Part shown: positions 1-5,547 of the stretch, one piece after another
Position numbering within the stretch: position 1 is the first letter of the stretch
Layout of the letters: each line of letters begins with the position of its first letter
DNA from: Ruminiclostridium sp.
GTDB taxonomy: Bacteria > Bacillota > Clostridia > DSM-8532
Length of the DNA stretch: 11,774 bases
Reading direction: 5' to 3'
Assembly: GCA_003535195.1 (NCBI GenBank)
Contig: DOHN01000067.1
Span: 9,343-21,116, forward strand
Notes under the pieces: generated by a model
Told to the model about the DNA's origin: nothing
Seen by the model: the letters and a program-made list of their open reading frames with translations, nothing else
Databases searched by the model: none
Position numbers and translations under genes: made by a program

Positions 1-168
1 CACGCCAAAGATAATATGACCCCTGCCGCCCCGGGTGTTGGCCATGGCCGTCACATCCTTGACCAGCTCTTTTTTTTCGCTTTCAGTGGCGAGATTTAAT
101 TTCGCTTTAAAATCCAGCTTTTCATCCTCTTCCCGTGAGAGAAGCTGTTTGAGCTTCTGAACATCCAC
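1..168 (-). CDS. AlbA_2 (Schlafen-like) putative nucleic-acid-binding protein, N-terminal fragment
   Basis: Only the first ~56 residues are present; the gene continues past the left edge of the window. What is visible fits the N-terminus of the AlbA_2/Schlafen-type domain: an EKLDFKAKL segment, a charged helix (ESEKKELVKDV), then AMANTRGG and a hydrophobic HIIFGV strand. This is the family's usual 'LEFK ... AfANt-GG ... iiGV' pattern. Members are often annotated as putative transcriptional regulators or ATP-binding proteins, but the role here is unknown. I chose the GTG at 166-168 because GGAGAGG (177-183) lies 8 nt upstream and the protein then begins close to the domain. An in-frame ATG at 184-186 gives six more residues but has no visible ribosome binding site. 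It is probably the last visible gene of the cdd-era-recO operon. Family assignment is fairly secure; function is not. Confidence 0.7.
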   Translation of the reverse strand, partial: MDVQKLKQLLSREEDEKLDFKAKLNLATESEKKELVKDVTAMANTRGGRGHIIFGV

Positions 169-193
169 CTTCAAAGACCTCTCCATTTTTTTA

Positions 194-502
194 TTACAGG
201 TATATGATCCGATAGCTCTTCCAATTCGCTAATAAAATATCGGACTGCATCAGAATTTTAAATGTAAAACGATTTTTTATCCCTTCATAATCCTCGGGTG
301 AAAGGGAAAATCCCACTTTAACCGGTTTGCCGTTCAAGCTTCCCATACATGTAAACTGTGTATCCGGTTCAACTCCGCCATATTCAAGGGTTGCTCCTAT
401 TAAAAGGCCCTCGCGCAATTCTTTCTCATTTTTTTTATACAGGGCCTCACCCGAACTGAATAGATGCTCCATCTTTAAAAAAACCTCACTAAAAATTCTC
501 AT
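194..502 (-). CDS. Hypothetical protein of about 100 residues downstream of recO
   Basis: I do not recognise the family. The 102-residue product has a charged, Lys/Glu-rich N-terminal third and then a section that looks beta-rich (LLIGATLEYGGV, FTCMGSLNGKPVKVGFSL). A basic, hydrophobic tail ends KSYRIIYL. There is no signal peptide, convincing membrane segment or metal-binding cysteine pair. The gene starts 10 nt after the recO stop and ends 25 nt (GTG start) or 7 nt (ATG) before the AlbA_2 gene, so co-transcription with both is likely. The start is doubtful: ATG 500-502 has no Shine-Dalgarno sequence, whereas the in-frame ATG at 470-472 (residue 11) has GAGG 11 nt upstream and would give 92 residues. 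Tight operonic packing and the absence of a better reading frame support it as a real gene. Confidence 0.6.
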   Translation of the reverse strand: MRIFSEVFLKMEHLFSSGEALYKKNEKELREGLLIGATLEYGGVEPDTQFTCMGSLNGKPVKVGFSLSPEDYEGIKNRFTFKILMQSDILLANWKSYRIIYL

Positions 503-512
503 ATTTTTATTT

Positions 513-1268
513 TTAAGAATGAATATCCCGCTGTATTTCCTTTAAAAAATCAAGCTTTCTATAATTCCTGTCCATTGTTTCTTCTATATAGCGAAAAGTC
601 AGATTCGAAAAAGCTTCCAGTACTTTCTCCGAAAGTTCAAAATTAAATATGCCACTGTTTTCTGCACACAAAACATGCAATATGGCCTTTGCTTCGCCGA
701 TATCGACCAATACGCTGCCTTCATCCTGCTTTGCGCATTCTTCACACAAAAAGCCGCATTTCTTAAAGCTGAACCGAATTTGCTCCATATCACGGGTATC
801 GCAGCATACACAGCTCGTGATATGCGGCGGATAACCGGTTATCTGCATCAGCTTCAAAGCAAAGGCGGAAGATACCAGAAGCGGATTGCGGCCCTTTCTC
901 AAGGCCTGCAGTCCATATAGCAGAAGGGTTAATACCTGCGCGCATGAATCCGGATCCTGCGCGACATCCTGAGCCATATCCAGCATATGGGCCGCATGGG
1001 TAAACCGGGTCAGATCGGAGGCCAGATCATAATAATTGGCCAGCGTATCACAGTTATTTATGGAAAAGCTGTTCCTGCCTCTAAAAAGCACATACTCACC
1101 GAAGGTCAGCACCTGGGTGCCATAGGCCCCGCGGCTCCCGCTTTTTCTTGAGTTCTTGGCAGAGACGGATATTTTTCCATAGTCCGCTGTCAGTAATGTA
1201 AGCATTTTATCACTGTCATTAAAGGGAATCTCTCTGACCACAAGTCCCTTTGTTTTTATCAAAGCCAT
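513..1268 (-). CDS. recO: DNA repair protein RecO
   Basis: RecO works in the RecFOR recombination-mediator pathway: it binds single-stranded DNA and SSB, anneals complementary strands and, with RecR, loads RecA at gaps. The 251-residue length is normal. The N-terminus (about 1-80) starts MALIKTKGLVVREIPFNDSD and continues through LTADYGKISVSAKNSRKS, the typical RecO OB-fold. The remainder is helical and carries the RecO zinc site: C153-x2-C156 (CVCC) and C175-x2-C178 (CEEC), with an extra Cys at 155. The ATG at 1266-1268 lies 12 nt after the era stop, with AGGG about 8 nt upstream. Era followed by RecO is a common Firmicutes order, so co-expression with era is expected. No missing key residues were noticed. 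Confidence 0.96.
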   Translation of the reverse strand: MALIKTKGLVVREIPFNDSDKMLTLLTADYGKISVSAKNSRKSGSRGAYGTQVLTFGEYVLFRGRNSFSINNCDTLANYYDLASDLTRFTHAAHMLDMAQDVAQDPDSCAQVLTLLLYGLQALRKGRNPLLVSSAFALKLMQITGYPPHITSCVCCDTRDMEQIRFSFKKCGFLCEECAKQDEGSVLVDIGEAKAILHVLCAENSGIFNFELSEKVLEAFSNLTFRYIEETMDRNYRKLDFLKEIQRDIHS

Positions 1269-1280
1269 GCAAAAACCCTG

Positions 1281-2180
1281 CTATTCCTTCGCTTTATATC
1301 CGAGCTCATCAAGCATAAACTGGCTGTTGCGCCAGTCCTCCTTGACCTTTACCCAGAGCTTTAGAAACACCTTGCTGTCAAAAAGCCTCTCCATGTCCTG
1401 TCTGGCCAGAGTGCCCACTTTTTTAAGCATGGCGCCATCCCGGCCGATGACAATTCCCTTATGGGATTCCTTTTCACAATAGATGTTGGCATCAATCTCA
1501 ATCATATTTTTCTGGGCGTCCTCCTTGAAGCGGATGACTTCAACCCCTATGCCATGGGGCACTTCATCATTCAAGAGGTACAGCAGCTTTTCACGGATCA
1601 GCTCCTGAGCCAAAACCTTTTCCTGCTGGTCGGTGAGCATATCATCGGGATAATATTTTTCTCCCTCGGGCAAAAGCTTTTCAATGGCTTGGGTGACAAC
1701 GGCTGCAGTCTCCCCTTTTAAGGCGCTGACGGGTATAATCTCCTCAAAGTCAAAGGCTTCATTATACTGGGCCATTAAAGGAAGCAGCGACTGTTTTTCC
1801 ACAAGATCTATTTTATTCATTAAAAGTACCGCTGGAGTTCCGGACTTTTTAAGGGCCTCTATGATCATGGAATCTCCGGGGCCAATGCTTTTATCAGTAG
1901 CGTCAACGAGATATAGTATGACATCCACATCATCGAAGGTGCTGAACGCTTCCTCCATCATATACTCACCCAGTTTATTTTTAGGCTTATGAATGCCGGG
2001 AGTATCCACAAAAACCATTTGATAGTTTTCTGTTGTGACAACCGTACGAATATTGTGACGGGTGGTTTGGGGCTTTTTTGAGATGATGGCTACCTTTTCA
2101 CCCGTTAAAAGATTCAAAAGTGTTGATTTCCCTGCATTGGGCCTTCCGACAATGGTGATAAAACCTGATTTAAATGCCAT
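1281..2180 (-). CDS. era: GTPase Era (16S rRNA-binding ribosome assembly factor)
   Basis: Era is an essential GTPase that binds the 3' end of 16S rRNA during 30S subunit maturation. The 299 residues have the complete two-domain layout. G1 is GRPNAGKST at 12-20 and the switch I threonines are in PQTTRHN (37-43). G3 is DTPG at 59-62, G4 is NKID at 122-125 and G5 is SAL at 152-154. The C-terminal KH domain has its signature around 242-256 (GIVIGRDGAMLKKVG). The length and the ending ELGYKAKE are typical. The ATG at 2178-2180 follows AAGGAG with a somewhat long 13-nt gap; the protein begins MAFKSGFITIVG, where family members usually begin. It is 23 bp downstream of cdd and 12 bp upstream of recO. 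Confidence 0.98.
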   Translation of the reverse strand: MAFKSGFITIVGRPNAGKSTLLNLLTGEKVAIISKKPQTTRHNIRTVVTTENYQMVFVDTPGIHKPKNKLGEYMMEEAFSTFDDVDVILYLVDATDKSIGPGDSMIIEALKKSGTPAVLLMNKIDLVEKQSLLPLMAQYNEAFDFEEIIPVSALKGETAAVVTQAIEKLLPEGEKYYPDDMLTDQQEKVLAQELIREKLLYLLNDEVPHGIGVEVIRFKEDAQKNMIEIDANIYCEKESHKGIVIGRDGAMLKKVGTLARQDMERLFDSKVFLKLWVKVKEDWRNSQFMLDELGYKAKE

Positions 2181-2203
2181 ACTTTTATTGGTACTCCTTC
2201 AGT

Positions 2204-2641
2204 TTATTTAGACTGGATCCGGGCCAGATCGCTTTTTGTAAATGCATGTGGCAGAATTTCATCAAAGGTGTAATCTGAAAACCGGCCGTTTCGATCACTT
2301 AAGTAAAGGGGCATATCCGGCGTACAGAACTCGCTTAAAACCTGCCTGCAAATACCGCACGGCATGGTTTCACTGAGACTGTCGCTCGCTATGGCAATAG
2401 CCATGATCTTCTTTGCACCGTCGGAAACAGCCTTTGCAACGGCCGTCCTTTCAGCGCATATGGCCGCTCCGTAAGAAGCGTTCTCAATATTGCAGCCGGT
2501 ATAGACCTTCCCGTTATCGGCTAAAAGCGCGGCGCCTACATGAAACCCGGAATAAGGGGCATAGGCGTTTTCCCTGGCCTTAACGGCAAGGTTCACAAGT
2601 TCCGCTTTCATGGCAATTTCCTGCCTGTTTGTATCCATCAT
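2204..2641 (-). CDS. cdd: Cytidine deaminase
   Basis: This enzyme hydrolytically deaminates cytidine and deoxycytidine to uridine and deoxyuridine in pyrimidine salvage. The 145-residue product is a normal length for the small tetrameric class with three cysteine zinc ligands. Visible active-site elements are PYSGFHVGAALL (29-40), NIEN substrate-binding residues (51-54), C62-A-E64 with the catalytic proton-shuttling Glu, and PCGICRQ (94-100) supplying C95 and C98. Two ATGs in tandem (2639-2641 and 2636-2638) precede a short N-terminal extension; GGGTGAT about 6 nt upstream is an acceptable ribosome binding site. A third Met (residue 11) would start the core domain directly. It is the first gene of the cdd-era-recO cluster. 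The ybeY and dgkA homologues often found just upstream in Firmicutes are absent, replaced by a two-component system. Confidence 0.97.
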   Translation of the reverse strand: MMDTNRQEIAMKAELVNLAVKARENAYAPYSGFHVGAALLADNGKVYTGCNIENASYGAAICAERTAVAKAVSDGAKKIMAIAIASDSLSETMPCGICRQVLSEFCTPDMPLYLSDRNGRFSDYTFDEILPHAFTKSDLARIQSK

Positions 2642-2684
2642 AGATAATCACCCATAATATATCCCCATATCATATTTATATTCT

Positions 2685-2690
2685 ATTGTA
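2685..2690 (-). promoter_or_regulatory. Possible -10 element of the cdd-era-recO operon
   Basis: On the minus strand the 103-bp spacer between the kinase and cdd contains TG-G-TACAAT, a plausible extended -10 (TACAAT at 2690-2685). It would put the transcription start near 2678 and leave a leader of about 37 nt. No good -35 hexamer lies 16-18 bp upstream, so this is a weak call based mainly on the extended -10 and the gap between functionally unrelated genes. Confidence 0.35.
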
Positions 2691-2711
2691 CCACGGAAGA
2701 GAGCTTTGGAA

Positions 2712-2736
2712 AAGACACCGGCACGACACCAGTCTT
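2712..2736. repeat. GC-rich GACACC direct repeat with weak hairpin between kinase and cdd
   Basis: Two copies of GACACC (2714-2719 and 2725-2730) lie 11 bp apart in an otherwise AT-rich spacer. The block is flanked by AAGAC (2712-2716) and GTCTT (2732-2736), which can form a 5-bp stem. On the minus strand the stem is followed by TTTT, so a weak terminator after the kinase is possible but not convincing. It may instead be a copy of a dispersed repeat, which cannot be judged from one window. Confidence 0.35.
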
Positions 2737-2744
2737 AAGGTTTT

Positions 2745-4178
2745 TCATTGGCTTAAGGGAAAAGAAAGCTCGAAGACCGCCCCTCCTTCTGGATGGTTGC
2801 CGGCCGTTATACTGCCTTTATGCTTTTCAACAATGGCCCGGGTAATGGTCATACCCAAGCCGGTGCTGCCCTTTTTACCCTTATAGAAGCGTTCAAACAC
2901 CTGTTTTAAATCCTGGTCACTCATGCCCGTCCCGTCGTTCCATATCATGATCTGAACTTCCCGGCCCAATACCCGGGTTTGTACGGTGATGGTACTCTCG
3001 GCATAACGCACCGCATTGGACAGCAGATTCAAAAGGGCCTGGATCAGTTTATCCCTGTCCATATCCACGCTGCAGTTCCGGTCCAGCCGGAGTTGCAAGG
3101 TTAATGCCGATTGATCAATGATAGTCTGCATTTTTTCCCGAACTTCATGGATCACTTCATTTAAAGTTTCACTTCTGAAGGAATAAAATTCTTCAACGGT
3201 TTCAAGTTTTGAAAGATAGAGCACTTCATTAACAAGACGCTGAAGTCTTCCGCATTCCCCTATCATAATGTCCAGGGCTTTTTCCTGATTATCGACAACA
3301 CCGTCACGGAGTCCCTCCGCATAGCCCCTGATGGACATGACAGGGGTTTTCAGCTCATGGGTGACATTCTGCAGGAAACGGCGCTGAGAAAGACCGTATT
3401 CATTCAAATCCCCCGCAATTTTATTCATGGCCTGTCCCAGCGCCTCAATTTCATCCCCTGTATCAATGTCCACCCGGGCTTTAAAATCCCGGGCAGCCAG
3501 TCTCTCGGCATAATTTTTCAAAGCTTTGACAGGTTTTGTAATATTCACCGAAAGATACCACGAAAGAAAAGCCGCGGCGGCCAATGCGATACCGATCGAA
3601 TAAGCGGCTTTCAGATTCATATCCCGAACTAAATGATCCAGCTCGTAAACAGGCGAGTAGGCCACGATCCATGCCCGAAGGTTCTGGTTTTCGCCATGGC
3701 CTTGAGGCAGCGGCCGGGACACAGAAAAGAAAGAGGTCTCTCCTCCTTCTATTTCGAAGAAATAGGGTTCGTCGCGAAGCTGGCTGCTAAGCTCTTCTGC
3801 GCTGATGGAACGAAAATCATTCTGAGTATCGCCAGAGGTAAAAATGCCGAATTTGGAATCACGGGTTTTCAGCACCAATGCAATATCCGAGGAGAAACCG
3901 ATACCGGCCAGCTTTTTAATATCCGAAAACCATCTTCTGATGGCTTTTCTTGTTTCTTTTATATTGTTCTCCCCGTCTGTGTCCGCCGGTGCAGACACCC
4001 GTTCGAGATAAAGCTCCTCTATGATCGCCGACTCGGCATGGAGATTCTTGACAATATTATTCTCCATATATCTTCTGGCCGTAATATTGAACAGGAACAC
4101 CGTAATGGCAAGGAATACGCCTAAAACGGCAGAATAAGTCATGACAAGCTTTTTGGTAATACTGCCTTTCAAGGACAA
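2745..4178 (-). CDS. Membrane sensor histidine kinase (HAMP-HisKA-HATPase_c)
   Basis: This is the partner kinase of the upstream response regulator: it senses an unknown signal, autophosphorylates on His and passes the phosphate on. Layout of the 477 residues: TM1 at about 11-31, an extracytoplasmic sensor region at about 32-188 with no motif I recognise, TM2 at about 190-210, HAMP at about 211-263, HisKA with H274 in NVTHELKTP, and an HATPase domain. The HATPase has its N box around N388 (LLNLLSNAVRYA), G1 NDGTGM (414-419) and G2 GSTGLGM (437-443). No atypical catalytic residue is visible. There is no in-frame ATG start: translation begins at TTG 4176-4178 or TTG 4170-4172. GGAGGG (4182-4187) is only 3-4 nt from the first but 9-10 nt from the second, so the second may be the real one; residue numbers here use the first. 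It starts 15 nt after the regulator stop. Confidence 0.93.
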   Translation of the reverse strand: MSLKGSITKKLVMTYSAVLGVFLAITVFLFNITARRYMENNIVKNLHAESAIIEELYLERVSAPADTDGENNIKETRKAIRRWFSDIKKLAGIGFSSDIALVLKTRDSKFGIFTSGDTQNDFRSISAEELSSQLRDEPYFFEIEGGETSFFSVSRPLPQGHGENQNLRAWIVAYSPVYELDHLVRDMNLKAAYSIGIALAAAAFLSWYLSVNITKPVKALKNYAERLAARDFKARVDIDTGDEIEALGQAMNKIAGDLNEYGLSQRRFLQNVTHELKTPVMSIRGYAEGLRDGVVDNQEKALDIMIGECGRLQRLVNEVLYLSKLETVEEFYSFRSETLNEVIHEVREKMQTIIDQSALTLQLRLDRNCSVDMDRDKLIQALLNLLSNAVRYAESTITVQTRVLGREVQIMIWNDGTGMSDQDLKQVFERFYKGKKGSTGLGMTITRAIVEKHKGSITAGNHPEGGAVFELSFPLSQ

Positions 4179-4193
4179 GCTCCCTCCATCCTT

Positions 4194-4892
4194 TTAGATG
4201 CTGATCTTATATCCATAACCCCAAACCGTCGTAATTCTAAGCTCTGAATCTACTCCGGCAAGCTTTTTTCTGATCCGCTTGACAAGGTCATCGACGGAAC
4301 GGCTGTCCCCAAAAAAATCCTGGCCCCAGACTGCCGTCAACAGCTGGTCCCGGTTAAAGACCATATTTTTATTGGACGCTAAGAATACAAAAAGATCGTA
4401 CTCCTTCATGGTGAAATCCAAAGGAGTCCCTCCCTCATAAACAACACGTTCGCTGCATTTAATGGTAATATCCTTAATATGTATATCCCTGGTTTTAGGT
4501 TCTGTGGCTTCCTCCGAGGGATCCGGCTCTCTGACTCTGCGGAAAATGGTCTTGATCCTGGCTACCAGCTCGCGCGGGCTGAAGGGCTTCGCAATATAGT
4601 CGTCACAGCCCAGCTCCAAGCCCAGAACCTTGTCAAAGGTATCATCCCTTGCCGATACAAGAATAATAGGCACCTCACTGGTTTTTCTCAGCTCCCGGCA
4701 TATATCCAGCCCGCTGATTCCGGACAGCATAATATCAAGCACCATCATATCAGGTTCTTTTATGCTAAAAGCTTTTAATAACTCCTCTCCATTTTCAAAG
4801 GTTTCAACCCTGTAGCTTTCCCGCAAAAGATAGGAGCGTATGAGTTCCCGTATGTTTTCTTCGTCGTCACAGACATAAATTAACTTTTGCAT
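4194..4892 (-). CDS. OmpR/PhoB-family response regulator
   Basis: This DNA-binding transcription factor is activated by phosphorylation. Receiver domain, residues 1 to about 118: acidic pocket D9-D10, phosphoacceptor D53 in VLDIM, S80 as the conserved Thr/Ser position, and K102 in AKPFSP. A linker of about 20 acidic and Pro-rich residues follows. The winged-helix effector (about 138-232) has the family hallmarks: FTMKEYDLFVFLASN, FNRDQLLTAVWG, the recognition-helix region SRSVDDLVKRIRKKL and the wing TTVWGYGYKI. The 232-residue length is normal. The ATG (4890-4892) follows GAGGTG at good spacing. It is the promoter-proximal gene of the two-component operon, and the repeats upstream (4984-5016) may be its own binding site. 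The regulon cannot be told from the sequence; no target gene is obviously adjacent. Confidence 0.95.
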   Translation of the reverse strand: MQKLIYVCDDEENIRELIRSYLLRESYRVETFENGEELLKAFSIKEPDMMVLDIMLSGISGLDICRELRKTSEVPIILVSARDDTFDKVLGLELGCDDYIAKPFSPRELVARIKTIFRRVREPDPSEEATEPKTRDIHIKDITIKCSERVVYEGGTPLDFTMKEYDLFVFLASNKNMVFNRDQLLTAVWGQDFFGDSRSVDDLVKRIRKKLAGVDSELRITTVWGYGYKISI

Positions 4893-4955
4893 GATACACC
4901 TCGCTTACAATCGCTAATTTATCAAAAAGATGCGCACCTATAAGAAAGCAACTAT

Positions 4956-5016
4956 ATTATCCTCTTTATAGGCTCTTTTCTCTATGGATCTTTTTTCCTA
5001 TTTCCATGGATCTTTT
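4956..5016 (-). promoter_or_regulatory. Candidate promoter and tandem operator of the two-component operon
   Basis: On the minus strand GATAAT (4961-4956) resembles a -10 hexamer about 65 bp before the regulator ATG, without a good -35. Just upstream are two identical 11-bp units, AAAAGATCCAT, at 4994-4984 and 5016-5006. They are 22 bp apart, exactly two helical turns, with 11 bp between them. OmpR/PhoB-family regulators typically bind direct repeats with about 11-bp periodicity near the -35 region, so autoregulation is a reasonable inference. A 7-bp inverted repeat CCTATAA / TTATAGG (4937-4943 and 4966-4972) brackets the -10. The repeats are seen directly; the function is inferred. Confidence 0.4.
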
Positions 5017-5020
5017 GTGG

Positions 5021-5058
5021 AAATTCAGCCGCTGAATTTGTGGGCAAAAGTCTTTTGC
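5021..5058. promoter_or_regulatory. Two adjacent perfect dyads, operator-like
   Basis: AAATTCAGC-C-GCTGAATTT (5021-5039) is a perfect 9-bp dyad with a one-base centre. GCAAAAG-T-CTTTTGC (5044-5058) is a perfect 7-bp dyad with a one-base centre. The centres (5030 and 5051) are 21 bp apart, two helical turns, so dimeric proteins would sit on the same face. A direct repeat TTTGTGG (5014-5020 and 5037-5043) is interleaved. One-base loops make RNA hairpins less likely than protein-binding sites. No regulator can be named. Confidence 0.45.
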
Positions 5059-5085
5059 AGATTTTAGCAGGGTCATCACAATTGA

Positions 5086-5199
5086 ATGACTGTTATATTT
5101 TGGGCGCCATAATTCGGTTATTTCACACAAATTATCAGCGAATTATGCCTTAAAATTTGAGAAAAATTTTTTAAACTACTTGTTTTTTTTAACAGTCAT
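5086..5199. repeat. Nested inverted repeat of about 114 bp
   Basis: The outer arms are ATGACTGTTA (5086-5095) and TAACAGTCAT (5190-5199), a perfect 10-bp inverted repeat. Inside, CATAATTCG (5108-5116) and CGAATTATG (5139-5147) form a perfect 9-bp pair. This pair can be extended outward by about eight pairs, with two G-U wobbles (5097-5104 with 5149-5156), across a small internal loop. The right outer arm lies inside the spacer of the promoter at 5180-5207. It could be a structured RNA, a pair of operators about 104 bp apart (about ten turns), or a MITE-like remnant. No target-site duplication is evident. Confidence 0.45.
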
Positions 5200-5207
5200 G
5201 CTATACT
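5180..5207 (+). promoter_or_regulatory. Sigma-A-type promoter of the zinc-ribbon gene
   Basis: TTGTTT (5180-5185) and TATACT (5202-5207) are separated by 16 bp, and a TG-C immediately before the -10 makes it an extended -10 element. Transcription would begin near 5214, giving a leader of about 120 nt before the ATG at 5336. The TAACAGTCAT arm of the nested inverted repeat fills most of the spacer, so a bound protein there would affect this promoter. Confidence 0.55.
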
Positions 5208-5262
5208 ACAGATGAAGTTTCAATTTCCAGTTGGATTCATACTGTTTTGTTTTGTACTGCCC

Positions 5263-5325
5263 TCTCCTTGATGTATGGATTAAGGGTCTAGTTCAAAAAA
5301 GTATAATCCATAATTTTTAAGGAGG
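5263..5325 (+). promoter_or_regulatory. Leader hairpin able to sequester the ribosome binding site
   Basis: In the leader of the zinc-ribbon gene, TATGGATTA (5274-5282) pairs perfectly with TAATCCATA (5304-5312) around a 21-nt loop. Directly outside, TCTCCTT (5263-5269) can pair with the Shine-Dalgarno AAGGAGG (5319-5325), six Watson-Crick pairs plus one wobble. The two helices stack as one interrupted stem across a 4/6-nt internal loop. The inner stem is followed by ATTTTTAA, so a weak attenuator is an alternative reading. A thermosensor, ligand-dependent or protein-dependent translational switch is inferred; only the complementarity is observed. Confidence 0.5.
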
Positions 5326-5335
5326 ATTCAATAAC

Positions 5336-5512
5336 ATGGAAGACAAGACATTGAAGTGCAAAGATTGCGGTGCTGATTTCATCTTCACTGAAGGCGAGCA
5401 GGCTTTCTACAAGGAAAAGGGTTTTGAGAATGAACCACAAAGATGTCCCGAATGCAGAAGAGCCAGAAAGCAGCAGAGAAATAACGGCGGCAGCAGAGGC
5501 GCAAGATTTTAA
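5336..5512 (+). CDS. Small zinc-ribbon protein (58 residues)
   Basis: The product is 58 residues. It has two CxxC knuckles, C8-x2-C11 and C37-x2-C40, separated by 25 residues. The spacing segment matches the small clostridial 'probable zinc-ribbon' family: CKDCGADFIFT, then GEQAFYKEKGFENEP and RCPECRRARK. The C-terminal 18 residues are Arg/Lys/Gly/Asn-rich and end SRGARF, suggesting nucleic-acid or ribosome contact, although the molecular function of the family is unknown to me. AAGGAGG (5319-5325) lies 10 nt before the ATG, an excellent ribosome binding site, although the leader can fold to mask it. It is monocistronic: its own promoter at 5180-5207 and a strong terminator 10 nt after the stop. 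Family assignment is confident, role not assigned. Confidence 0.9.
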   Translation: MEDKTLKCKDCGADFIFTEGEQAFYKEKGFENEPQRCPECRRARKQQRNNGGSRGARF

Positions 5513-5522
5513 TTAAAATTTC

Positions 5523-5547
5523 AAGGAGAGCAAAAGCTCTCCTTTTT
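5523..5547. terminator. Rho-independent terminator shared by the zinc-ribbon gene and clpB
   Basis: AAGGAGAGC (5523-5531), an AAAA loop, then GCTCTCCTT (5536-5544) form a perfect 9-bp stem that runs into a T tract (5543-5547). It begins 10 nt after the zinc-ribbon stop codon, so it is a classic terminator on the plus strand. The clpB stop codon (minus strand, 5546-5548) abuts the stem base, so the same hairpin probably also ends clpB transcripts. Its U-tract in that direction is poor (TTGAAATTTT). Confidence 0.88.

Noticed and set aside
5302..5307. Perfect TATAAT as a second promoter of the zinc-ribbon gene
   Set aside because: No -35 hexamer at 16-18 bp, and the bases are largely accounted for by the 3' arm of the leader hairpin; transcription from here would also start almost on the ribosome binding site.
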